From NCBI GenBank assembly GCA_020345705.1, contig CP070766.1, forward strand, positions 659,978 to 672,661: DNA of 12,684 nt, given 5' to 3'. The first letter of the stretch is position 1. Each line of letters starts with the position of its first letter. Positions 1-8,769 of the stretch are shown here, one piece after another. The translations under genes and the position numbers were made by a program. This stretch comes from Candidatus Zixiibacteriota bacterium. Its GTDB lineage: Bacteria; Zixibacteria; MSB-5A5; GN15; PGXB01. Under the pieces are notes generated by a model that searched no databases, was not told where the DNA came from, and saw nothing but the letters and a program-made list of their open reading frames with translations.

Positions 1-271
1 GCACAAGAATCCCCGCCCCGTTTATGACGCGGCCGATTTTTTTGAGCAGGGCCCGCTTTATCTCTACAGTGATTTGCGTTTTGAAATCGATGTAGCTGAT
101 CTCCGAGATCTCGGTCCCCAGCTTCGGCTTCATTTCGTCAATCACTGCGCGAATAATCTCAATGACAAGCGGCCGCGCCAGACCTTCGGAAGCGGCAACA
201 ACCGTCTCGTCGGTCGCCAGCTTTTCCACCGACGGAAAGTCACGCCTGGTTTTGATCGTGAAATCTTCCAT
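1..271 (-). CDS. selA: SelA, L-seryl-tRNA(Sec) selenium transferase, N-terminal part (cut by left edge)
   Basis: SelA is a PLP enzyme that converts seryl-tRNA(Sec) to selenocysteinyl-tRNA(Sec) in the cytoplasm, using selenophosphate. Only the first 90 codons are inside the window. The translation starts MEDFTIKTRRDFPSVEKL, which matches the SelA N-terminal domain (basic stretch, then a PSV-x-x-L motif). It ends in RVINGAGILV, the point where family members continue into the R-V-I-N-x-T/A-G-x-x-x-H-T-N-L-G motif of the catalytic domain. The ATG at 271-269 is chosen because it follows the TGA stop of the cyclase-like gene after one base, which suggests translational coupling. Only a weak AGG precedes it. 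The catalytic PLP lysine lies outside the window. The organism should also have selB, selC and selD, which are not visible here. The family call is recognition by eye but the match is distinctive. Confidence 0.9.
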   Translation of the reverse strand, partial: MEDFTIKTRRDFPSVEKLATDETVVAASEGLARPLVIEIIRAVIDEMKPKLGTEISEISYIDFKTQITVEIKRALLKKIGRVINGAGILV

Positions 272-272
272 G

Positions 273-1208
273 TCACAACCTGTAGAGAAAAGTACTGACG
301 ACCCGGCCGACGCTTTTGAGCGATTGAGGAGAACACTTATCCGGTGTATCATGAGTGGTATGCCAGTACGGATAGTTGAAATCAATAATAACGGTTGACT
401 GCAACTTAACCGTCATGAATGAGAGATGGTCATCATGAATCGCGTATCCGACGGAATCGACGAAGGCCGTCTCACCAAGCTCAGCGGCGACAGCCCAGAC
501 CCAGTCGGTGATCTGGGGTGAATACCTGTTGGAGAACTCCTCCCGGAACACCCTAAGATCGCTGTCACCGATCATATCAATCACAAGCGCAAAGTAGTAC
601 TTATCCGCGATATTTCTTTTAATCATATCTTTAGCCCCCAGGAAATATTCATCCAGGCGGCCGGGCGGGCCATAATCCTCGCCGTCCAGAAGAACCATGT
701 CGATACCGGCCCTCGGCTTATGCTGTGAGATTAGATTCCCCAATTCCATCAAGACGGCCACACCGGAAGCGCCGTCGTTGGCCCCGGCGATCCAATCCTG
801 CCTTTTTGTCGAATCCGGATCGTACTCAGCTCTCGGGCGACTGTCATAGTGCGCCGCCAGTAAGTACCTTTTCGGGTCTTCCGTGTCGGTTCCTTCAAAG
901 CTCGCCAGAACATTGATCATGAGGATCTCTTTCCCGGTCGTTTTGTCAGTATGCATAAAGGCCATGGTATCAACCGACGCCCCCAGACTGTCAAAGAAAT
1001 CAATCAGGTATTCACGGCACTTTTGACTGTTCTCAGTGCCGGGAATCCGAGGCCCGAAGGAAACCTGCTTTTCAATATAATCGAAAGCTCTTTCTCCGTT
1101 AAAGGCCGGAACGGGGACGTCCCGCTTGTCTCCGCCGCAGGAAAGGCCCAAAACGCTCAGAGTGGCAATTACTGTCGCAAGCCTTGAGAAAGTTTTTGTT
1201 CTGATCAT
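273..1208 (-). CDS. Lipoprotein of the M28 fold, probable type II glutaminyl-peptide cyclotransferase
   Basis: This 311-residue protein has a lipoprotein signal: a basic N-terminus, a hydrophobic stretch to residue 20 and a lipobox GLSC with Cys24. It should therefore be anchored in the envelope. The M28-type metal site is complete: His120 in AAHYDSRP, Asp145 in GANDGASGV, Glu177-Asp178 in LLDGEDYG, Asp211 in VIDMIGD and His283 in YWHTTHDT. The HDDH motif at 258-261, the WHT around His283 and the order of blocks resemble animal and Porphyromonas type II glutaminyl cyclases more than aminopeptidases. Such enzymes cyclise N-terminal Gln to pyroglutamate using one zinc. Family: sure. Cyclase rather than peptidase: likely but inferred, and Asp178 stands where human QC has a second Glu. 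It begins 46 bases after sprA and ends one base before selA. No good ribosome-binding site is visible (a GGAAGG lies about 20 bases upstream), so coupled translation is possible. Confidence 0.85.
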   Translation of the reverse strand: MIRTKTFSRLATVIATLSVLGLSCGGDKRDVPVPAFNGERAFDYIEKQVSFGPRIPGTENSQKCREYLIDFFDSLGASVDTMAFMHTDKTTGKEILMINVLASFEGTDTEDPKRYLLAAHYDSRPRAEYDPDSTKRQDWIAGANDGASGVAVLMELGNLISQHKPRAGIDMVLLDGEDYGPPGRLDEYFLGAKDMIKRNIADKYYFALVIDMIGDSDLRVFREEFSNRYSPQITDWVWAVAAELGETAFVDSVGYAIHDDHLSFMTVKLQSTVIIDFNYPYWHTTHDTPDKCSPQSLKSVGRVVSTFLYRL

Positions 1209-1254
1209 ATGGAAAGAATGAATGGCTGCCTTCCGGAAAAGTCAATGAAATATT

Positions 1255-4200
1255 TTAGAAGCGAATCTCAACCCATATACGCAACTCTCTTATGTGCGAT
1301 TTTCGTTTGAGCTGAAGGTCATTGGTATCATTCCACCGAGCGCTCAGGCCGCCCTTTATCTGGGAAGAAAAGGCATAGGATACGTTCGGCGTTATCATAA
1401 GGTCGGAACGGTCGCTTTTGGTGTTCATCGGGCCCGTGCCGGTGGCTTCTTCCCTCTTTTGCTTGCGCATAGTAACGTCAAGCGCCATTGACATCGTCGA
1501 GCTGAATTTCAATCGCCCGAAAATGGGAAACTTCACGCCGGTCGGCCAGCTGAACGAGTACTTCGTGGAGAAGTTGCTGCTCGTCTGGATGCTACGGGAA
1601 ATCCGCGTCAGGTCGCCGGTGGCGGCGTTGAAGGTCTTGTCCTCGGAAACAGTCCGCGAGGTTCGGACATTCACCTGAACGCCCCTGACCAGATTGACGG
1701 TAAAGGAAAGCAAGGGGTTCCGGGCGACACTCGATTTTTCGGACGTTTTCAGACCGGTCGCGAGATTAATGGCCTCGGTGGTGGTGCGCGTATATTTCGT
1801 TCGCGGCGAGAATTTCTTGATAGCGGGATTGACAAATTTGTCCAGGAACTTTCCGATAAATCCAGGCGCTGAAAGCTGGCCGATGTTGAAATTGATATCC
1901 GGGAAGGTAGTCGAAACGCTTTTCTGAGGATTCACGGATTTGACGATATCCTGGCGAATGGTCCTGTTAAAAGTCACTCCCAATTTGAGTCCGCCAAGAA
2001 CCTTGGTCCCGGAGCTGAAGGAGTAATTGGTGGACTTCGAAACCGCGTTAGACCTGCCGGCGGCCCTGGATTCAGTATCGATTCTCGCTCCTATATGGTC
2101 GGAGAGACCGAACCTGAATTTCAGCTGGGCTCTTTCCATCAGTCCGAGGTATGAATATCGATATGATTCTTTAAAGCCATAGCTGACAGGATCGATCCAG
2201 CCGGTCATAAAACGTATCAGCGCGAAAGGCCCTTCCACAGCCTTCCTCATGAGGCTCTTCTTGGAATCTTCTGTTTTGACCGCTTCCTCGGTGTCACGAA
2301 AGCGTTTCGTCGGCTTCTTCTTGGCGGATGGCGGCTTGACTAGCTTACGCAAATCAAAGGTGCCGCTGACACCATACGACTTGCTCAATGAAACGTTACG
2401 GGTGTCCTCGCTCAGGTTGAAAGCTTCACTATACGAAGTGGAGAAGTTGAACTTATGAGTTAAAAACGCAAAGAGCGGCAGATCATAACTGGCCCCGAAG
2501 TTTTGAGAGTACTTGGTCTCCCGTCCCAGCTTGAACTTTTTCGGATTGAAACTCCACACCACAGACCGGGGATCACTGAGATCACGGCGGGTGTTCATGC
2601 TGTAATTGGCGTTCAGATTATTAAGGACTTTGTACTGGAGACTGAACTTCCCGTTGAATGTGCGCGTCAGGCTGCTCGTCAGAATGTCGGCGATATTTCT
2701 TGTCACCCGCAGGCTCCTGGTAAAATCGCCGCTCAGATCATAAGAGTGCGGGAAGAGGAAGAGTCTGCTTCCACTGGCCTTGTTGAGAATGGGAATGGGT
2801 TTGGTCCAGAAGAATAGCCTTATACCAGGCACCTTGCCGAATTTGAAGCTGTAGGAAGGTCTGACGTTATAATTCTCGCCCATAGACATCGGTGCCGACG
2901 GTGATCTGCTTTCCGTACGGCTATATGAGAAGCTGGTCCGAAAGCGATTTAGAAGGATGGTGAAAAGAGGGTTCTTTGTACTCTTGTTAAAACTCTCGGA
3001 GCCGCTGATGGCTTTGGTGGTGCTGACGGTGCTCTCCTTATCCCGCAGTTCATCCGGCAAAATGATATCGGAATTGGATCGCAGGCGGGGAACCGAAGTG
3101 GATCTCGAGTAACGGATCGAGAGCGGAAGAGTCGCCCCCAGGGACCGTGGAACGAATTTCTGCAACTGCAGGCCGACCTGGAAATTGTAGCTCCTGGTGG
3201 TGCTGCCGCTGCCGAGATTGTTCTTGTCGCCTCCCTTGATCGAACCGGATATCCGTCTGAAATAGCTGTTCTGATAGCTGTACCCGCCGCCGTAGGTAAA
3301 CAAATCGGCCAGGTTACCGCTGAAAGAGATTCTTGCCGCCGTACCGACATCGCGCCTGACGTCAGTCAGACGCAGTTCATCAACCCATATATTGCCGGAG
3401 ACGGCTCTGGTGGTGTCCAGACTGGTAACACCGAAGGCCAGATACTTGACGCGCGTGATGTTGGGCTTGCCGAATATCCGGTACTCAGTCCCGTCGATGA
3501 CGGAATCGATCGCGTTGGTGTCAGGATTTTCCTTGCGCGCTTTCTCAAGGTATTCCTTGAGCGCCGTGATCTTGTTGAAATCCATGGAAACCAACTCCCA
3601 ATCCGTTTCCGTGAAGACCTTGCGCAACTCATAATAATTTTTGTAGTCCTGCCCGACTCGGAAGAAAAAGACAATCGTCGTATCACCGGCCAGCTCATCC
3701 GGACCGTGAATGAACATCTCCAGCTTTCGATAACCCATCAGGTTGGGCGTATCGAAAAGGATTCGTTCGGCTATGCCAGTATCGGCCACAAGAGCACTGT
3801 TGGTGCTCAGGTTTTCAAACTCAAGCAGAAGCGATTGCTCCGGTTCGGTGCGGTTTTCAACCTTGTCGCGATGTCCCGTCACCCCCGGAGGCGAATAGTA
3901 ATTCTGGTTTTCCTGAGTATTGATAACGGCGACGTGGAAACGCGGGAGGCTGTCCATATCGCGGGCGATGCCTTCCGCGGGTATAAGCGAATCCTCCCAA
4001 TTCGATGATATCAAATCAGCGGCGGCAATGCCCATGATACATGAGTCGCCGTCCGGAGATTCCATCCAGTATCTGACGAAACTTATGCGCGACCACGCGG
4101 GCGTTCCGACCGAGTCGATGAATGTTGAATCGCGAACGGGGATACGGAAAGTACGCCAGCCGTAGTCGTTTCTCGAGTTTTCCACCAGATACGGGGAAAA

Positions 4201-7200
4201 CTCGTCGGAAAGGTCAATCTGATAAGTGAAATATTTGTTCTTGGAGTCGAGAACACCGTTTCGATTGATATCTTCGGTCGTCGGACGCCCGGAGACACCG
4301 GGATTGAGACTGTCGCCCTGGCTGCCGTTGCTCTTGTGGTAATATGCTGAAGTGTCAGGGTCATAAGGCACATAGTTGTCACCGGCGGGGTCGGGATTAT
4401 TCGGTTCCTGATAATATTCTCTCTCCTCGATGTCGGTCTTGTTGTCCAGACCGATATCCTCGCCTCCATCCAGGATGTTGATATTTCCGCCGGCCTTGTC
4501 CTCGGTGTCGGGCGTGGAGGCGCCGTTGCCGTTGATATCTTCGGATATGTCGCCAAGGTCAATGTGAAGAATACCCCGCTCGCCGTTGACACGAAGCTCC
4601 AGCAGTTGCGCCCTGTCCTGGTTGGCGGCGCCTCCGGGCAGATATCGCATGATACTCGCCCAGGAGCCGGTCGAATCGACAATGGCGTCGCCGGGGCCAT
4701 ATTCACCGGACCGTCGGTCAATTTTGCCCGGATCAAAAACCAGCCAGAGAGTATGCGACGCACTCTGACTCGAGCCGGGATCGTACCTTTCATCCCAGAT
4801 CTGCTCGGTGGAAAGTCGATTATAAGGGTTGTACCAGTACATGTACCCGCGATCGCCGAACTCATCCACACCCACCGGTTTTGATCCCAGACGCCACAAT
4901 TCCTGGGCGATACCCATCGAATAGGAATCGCGGGTCCCCTCAAAATCGTCCAGATAGGCCATGCCGTCCACGTTAGGATTGGGATGCGACTGCGCGACCT
5001 CGGCCGATATCCCCAAATTCGAGGCGGTTTCGGTGGAGAAAAAGGGCAGGGCGTCAACCAGGTTCGTCAGAAAATTCGGCTTGAGCTTAAGAGAGGCATC
5101 GGCATCCCATACGACCATTTTGGAGGTTTCCTGACCGACTTTCGGCTTTCTCTCGGTCGCTTTGTCGGACTTGTAAAGGAAGGTTGACCCGACGTTGAAA
5201 TCCTTGCTGAATTCATACTCGCCGCGAATCCCGAATAAGGTCTTCTTTTGGGCCAGCATAAAAGGCGTATATTCAAAGTCTATCGACAAATCCGAGTTCG
5301 CACCGTACTCGGGAGAGAGAATCGTCACCGTACCGAAATCATAGTCAATCTTGTAGCCGTCATCGGCGTTTCTCTGAAGCTGGCGTCCATTCAGCATCAC
5401 CCGCTCGGAGCCTTCGATTATATTCGTCTTGTTCAGGCGAATCTCGGCCGAGCGGCTGCGGCTTGAGATAACCATGTAATACTTGCTGGGATTCTGGGCC
5501 TGTACGCTTCCTCTCGGATTACTGTAGATTTCGGGAATTTTCTCAGACAATCCCTCGGCACCGTACGTCTCAGTCGCATTAAACGGCTCGCGGGAGGGAA
5601 ATATCAGCAGTCCCTCGGCAGTGTTGACGATTTCGGGCCGGTGGACGTCGGCTATGTCATCCGACCCCTCGGGCCCGCTCTTCTGGTACTGGTCAAGCCC
5701 GAGGATTTTAATGTACGGGATTCCATCTTGGTTGTCCAGGTTGTCGGGATTATCTTCCGTACCGTTCTCGCCTTTGTAGATTCTGATCTCCAGGCCTTCA
5801 GGGTCGATGTCTCTGCCCTTCAAGCTGTAAACATTCCGCCACATATAATTCCAAGTTACCATGGTCGAATCGGGTGTTCGGTGCTTGATCAGTTTCAGTG
5901 TATCGGGGCTGCTGGTTATATTTCCGACGGTGTCAAGGGTGCCGCCCACCCGCTTGATTATCATCCAGACACCTAATTCTCCGGTGTACAGACCGGCGTT
6001 GGGGGTCTCGAACATTATGTAGTGCTGTATGGGATCAAGGAAATAATCATCCTCGACTACTTTGACTATTGAAATGGACGCCTCATCCGGGGCGAACTCC
6101 GGATTATCAGGATCGACAAGCATGACGGCAGTATCCCCTATACCCACACCGGTATTCGTTTCGACGTACATATAAACTTCTACCGCCTTAATAGTATCCC
6201 CCTCGTTGAAATCCGACTGCCGCCCGAGATCGTATATCTTTCCGTCATAGTATGCCCAGTCCCGAATCTCATCCTTACTGCCACTGGCTCCGGCATTAAT
6301 CGTGGTCCTCTCCGTCGAACCTTTTTCCTGACTGGCGATGGCGGTCAGCTTCAGGCTGCCTATTTGAGCCTCAGTCTTGACGCCGAACAGCCCCTGGATC
6401 CTGGTGCTGTACCCGACAAACTGAGTATTGGGCAGAGAGAGAGTGGTGTTCCCGGCCTCGATGCTCTTAACAATGTCATCCTCGTCGCCTTTGTAGCGGA
6501 TGATGAGGCGGTTGGCCAGAGGAATATCGGTTTTCGAGTCCTGAGTGACGGATACGGTGACCTTGGTACCGATCGTCCCGTTGATCTCAAACCGGGATAT
6601 CTGCTCCATATTGAGAGTGGGAAACTTGTTCTGCCGGTAAGTGGCGGTGGAGGCTCGATCGTCCCATTGCGATCTGCCGGAAAACGAGATCTGATGATAC
6701 CCGGAGACTTTCAGGCCGGCGCCGCCCTCGCCGAACAATGACTCTACCGCCTTTGACTTGATGGGGATATTGATGGCCAGAAGGCCGCCCCGCTTGTCTC
6801 TCTGATCTTTGGAGAGCGATCTGATCCGCGCGTCGCGAAGCTTTTCCTCCAACACCCGTTCTTTGCGATACTGGAAATAGCCCGGCCCAGACACTGTCCG
6901 GGGGACATATTCATAAACATAAAGAGCCTTCTTGTAGAAGGCGGCGGAGAATGTCATGGAGGTGTCTTTAAAGCTGGAACGATCGACCCTGGGTTTGGTT
7001 TGCTGAATCGTATGAAGAAGCGGCAGGTGTCGCGGGGTAAGCGAGGCGGTTGGTTTGATGGTTTCACCCGGATAAGGACAAATATAGCTGGATGGATATA
7101 ACAGCCTGTAGTCCAGTCCGAGCCCGGCGGCGTTTGCCGCGACCAGAGCCAGCAGCCCTGCGGAGATAAGCCAAATATATGACAGTCTTCTAAACGTAGC

Positions 7201-7225
7201 TGAAACCGACTTATTGTCAGTTCAT
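1255..7225 (-). CDS. sprA: SprA, outer-membrane translocon of type IX secretion (5' end needs one frame correction)
   Basis: SprA (Sov in Porphyromonas) is the very large outer-membrane beta-barrel through which type IX secretion cargo passes. The frame is continuous from 7221 to the TAA at 1257-1255, about 1988 codons, shorter than the roughly 2400 residues known in Flavobacterium. Numbered from the proposed start, it shows a signal peptide (RRLSYIWLISAGLLAL, then ANA-AG) and an N-terminal SprA region near 110-330. The signature NPNVDGMAYLDDFEGTRDS lies near 750, acidic DxNxNG loops near 890-995, and the IWVDELRLTDV block near 1270. A beta-strand-rich C-terminus ends in Phe, as in barrels. 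The first in-frame ATG (6957) would drop the signal peptide and 88 open codons. No in-frame ATG, GTG or TTG exists upstream before the TGA at 7224-7222. The ATG at 7225-7223 has AAAGG six bases upstream but is one base out of frame. Removing one A gives ATG-ACT-GAC and a 1989-residue protein. Probable operon with murB (20-base gap) and the cyclase-like gene. Confidence 0.9.
7201..7224 (-). promoter_or_regulatory. RNA hairpin over the proposed sprA start
   Basis: On the minus strand the bases TGAACTGAC (7224-7216), loop AATAA (7215-7211) and GTCGGTTTCA (7210-7201) can fold into a nine-pair stem with one G-U pair and one bulged U. The stem takes in the last two bases of the proposed ATG and the TGA that interrupts the frame. 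It could limit ribosome access to sprA or simply be chance. It is not followed by a T-run, so it is not an intrinsic terminator. Its loop lacks the G and U found in the apical loop of bacterial SECIS elements. Seen by hand-folding only. Confidence 0.4.
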
Positions 7226-7231
7226 TTCAAA

Positions 7232-7236
7232 CCTTT
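7232..7236 (-). promoter_or_regulatory. Ribosome-binding site AAAGG for sprA
   Basis: AAAGG lies six bases before the ATG at 7225-7223, in the short gap after the murB stop. The spacing is normal, so this ATG is the best initiation site by position, even though its own frame stops after two codons (ATG AAC TGA). The site decides against the internal ATG at 6957 as the start of sprA. Confidence 0.5.
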
Positions 7237-7245
7237 AGATATTTC

Positions 7246-8205
7246 CTATAGGCTGTCCTCCTTAAAGTCACCCAGTAATATAACTTCTTCCTGTAATTCT
7301 ATACCGAATTTTTCCTTAACTTTCGATTTCATCAGAGCAGCCAACTTTTTAATATCTTCGGACTTTGCCGTTCCTTCATTTATCAGAATATTGGCGTGGT
7401 TCGCGAATACTCTGGCTCCTCCCCATCTCATTGCTTTGGCGCCTACCTGTTCTAAAAGCATGCCGGTCGAAAGTTTCCCGTGCTCCCTGGAACTGTCCGG
7501 GATATTTTTGAAAAAACATCCCGCCGATCGCAAACCAATTGGGAACTTGTCATCCCGCAGCGCCATTATTTCATCAATTTTCTTCCGAATCGCCTCTTTC
7601 TTGCCTTCTTTCAGTGCAAAAGTCGCTCTGGTTACAAATTCTCCGCTTTTTTTCAGCTTCGACCCGCGATACGAGAATTCGAAGTAATCAGCTCCTTCAG
7701 TCCTAATATTCCCTTGCCTATCAACCACTTCGGCGGAGTCCAGAAATTCTCCGGTCTCGCCGCCGTAAGCACCGGCGTTTCCATATATCGCCCCGCCGAC
7801 AGTACCCCATATACCAGTAGCAAATTCAAGGCCAGTAAGAGCGTTATCCGTGGCGAAGTTGACCAGGGTCTGAAGTTCTTCGCCGGCTCCGGCAGTTATA
7901 TTCTTTCCGCTCACATTCAGACCCATAATCGAATTCTTGATGATCAGTCCATCATAGCCAATATCAGACACCAGCAAATTCGATCCGCCCCCGACCATAA
8001 AAAACGGGATGCCGTGTTCCGCGGCAATTTCGACTGCCCCGGACAACTCCTGCGCATCACGAACCTCGATAAGCAGTTTGGCCGCCCCGCCGGTCCCAAA
8101 TGTATTAAAATCCGCCAGAGATCGGTCCACGGTGATCCGGCTACCGAATCTCCTTTCCAAAAGGGCTAAGGAACTCTCAAAATCCCAAACCGTTTTCTTG
8201 CTCAT
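7246..8205 (-). CDS. murB: MurB, UDP-N-acetylenolpyruvoylglucosamine reductase
   Basis: MurB is the cytoplasmic FAD enzyme that reduces UDP-GlcNAc-enolpyruvate to UDP-N-acetylmuramate with NADPH, the second committed step of peptidoglycan synthesis. The 319-residue protein shows the FAD-binding blocks FNTFGTGG (33-40) and VGGGSNLLVSD (71-81), then GLEFATGIWGTVGGA with YGNAGAYGG (125-149). The type II-like FSYRGS (177-182), RSAGCFFKN (226-234) and a C-terminal Glu in ELQEEV (303-308) follow. Cys230 stands where E. coli has its proton-donating Ser229. Trp133 replaces the usual Pro of GIPGTVGG. Length is normal for a type II-like MurB. The ATG at 8205-8203 is chosen over the in-frame TTG at 8229, because GGGG lies upstream of the ATG and the promoter -10 lies downstream of the TTG. 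The stop TAG is 20 bases before the sprA start, so murB probably leads the sprA operon. Confidence 0.93.
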   Translation of the reverse strand: MSKKTVWDFESSLALLERRFGSRITVDRSLADFNTFGTGGAAKLLIEVRDAQELSGAVEIAAEHGIPFFMVGGGSNLLVSDIGYDGLIIKNSIMGLNVSGKNITAGAGEELQTLVNFATDNALTGLEFATGIWGTVGGAIYGNAGAYGGETGEFLDSAEVVDRQGNIRTEGADYFEFSYRGSKLKKSGEFVTRATFALKEGKKEAIRKKIDEIMALRDDKFPIGLRSAGCFFKNIPDSSREHGKLSTGMLLEQVGAKAMRWGGARVFANHANILINEGTAKSEDIKKLAALMKSKVKEKFGIELQEEVILLGDFKEDSL

Positions 8206-8217
8206 TCGTACCCCGTA

Positions 8218-8246
8218 AATATACGCCAAATCGGCCTCAAAAGCAA
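8218..8246 (-). promoter_or_regulatory. Sigma70-like promoter for murB and the sprA operon
   Basis: On the minus strand TTGCTT (8246-8241) and TATATT (8223-8218) are separated by exactly 17 bases, close to the sigma70 consensus. The expected transcript start falls only about 6 bases before the murB ATG, so the leader would be very short and much of the GGGG before the ATG would not be transcribed. It is the only convincing promoter seen before sprA. The rest of the 114-base gap to the DUF1844 gene is GC-rich with a loose GGGGC/GCCCC inverted repeat (8254-8258 and 8288-8292) and no T-run. Confidence 0.55.
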
Positions 8247-8319
8247 GCTAAATGGGGCCTTACGGATGCTCCCACCGGCGCGGGCCAGCCCCGATTTATG
8301 CCTGGTTCTGAAAATGCCT

Positions 8320-8679
8320 TTACTCTTTTGAGTCTCCCTTATCTTCCGGAGGCGGTTCCGATTCGGGCTCCGGCGCCTCCGCCTCTGTCTTCTCCCCTTC
8401 AGCTTTTTCGGCAGGTTTCTTGGATTCCTCGACGTAATTCATTCTCAACTCGAAAAGAATTCTGTCGAGCAGCTCTTTTTCTTGCTCGGTAAGATTGTTC
8501 TGCGTTTTTTCCGAGAGCATGCTAAGGATATCTATGCTGGCCTGCGCCTGTTCGAGATTCCGTTCAACCTTACCGGTCACGGGTGAGGCAATCTTCCCCA
8601 TCTGCTGCATCGCCGCTACCTGCAAAGATAAAACCAGATGAAAAAAATTAGCATCGATTTTCTTTTCGGAGTCAGTCAT
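8320..8679 (-). CDS. DUF1844 family protein, small cytoplasmic, unknown function
   Basis: This is a 119-residue protein without signal peptide or membrane segment. Residues 11-83 match DUF1844: NFFHLVLSLQVAAMQQMGKI, then a segment with A-x-x-x-I-D-I-L-S-M-L-S-E-K-T (46-59), N-N-L-T-x-x-E (61-67) and L-x-x-L-R-M-N-Y-V (75-83). The family is small, mostly helical and of unknown function. Residues 84-119 form a low-complexity tail rich in Glu, Pro and Lys, probably disordered. The start is supported by GGAGG four bases before the ATG (8688-8684). It lies 90 bases after recG and 114 bases before murB in the same direction, so it may be cotranscribed with recG. The gap before it contains TATAAG (8718-8713), but no well-spaced -35. 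The sequence suggests no function. Confidence 0.85.
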   Translation of the reverse strand: MTDSEKKIDANFFHLVLSLQVAAMQQMGKIASPVTGKVERNLEQAQASIDILSMLSEKTQNNLTEQEKELLDRILFELRMNYVEESKKPAEKAEGEKTEAEAPEPESEPPPEDKGDSKE

Positions 8680-8769
8680 AAATCCTCCAATCCGCTTGAT
8701 TTAAGCTGCATTCTTATATTCGTTTTGACTAGATCCAAAGACCAATCCCATTTTCAGTCAGCGACGTCA

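Noticed and set aside
269..352. In-frame ATG at 352 as an earlier start of selA
   Set aside because: It would add 27 residues inside the end of the cyclase-like gene without family support; the ATG one base after the TGA stop fits SelA length and coupling better.
4083..5057. Long open frame of 324 codons on the minus strand in a different frame from sprA
   Set aside because: It is fully inside sprA, rich in Arg, Pro, Ser and Thr, lacks recognisable motifs, and is a by-product of the sprA codon pattern.
7216..7236. sprA starting at TTG (7230-7228) with TGA (7224-7222) read as selenocysteine, prompted by selA in the same operon
   Set aside because: The AAAGG site would be only one base from the TTG, the local hairpin loop lacks SECIS features, and selenocysteine in a signal peptide has no evident use.
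8206..8229. TTG at 8229 as the murB start
   Set aside because: It lies upstream of the promoter -10 element and has no ribosome-binding site; the extra eight residues are not part of the MurB pattern.
8254..8292. GC-rich GGGGC/GCCCC inverted repeat between the DUF1844 gene and murB, considered as a terminator or RNA gene
   Set aside because: It has a long unpaired middle and no T-run, and no tRNA-like or riboswitch-like arrangement could be drawn.
8713..8739. TTTGGA and TATAAG as a promoter for the DUF1844 gene
   Set aside because: The spacer is only 15 bases and the -35 is weak; cotranscription with recG is equally plausible.
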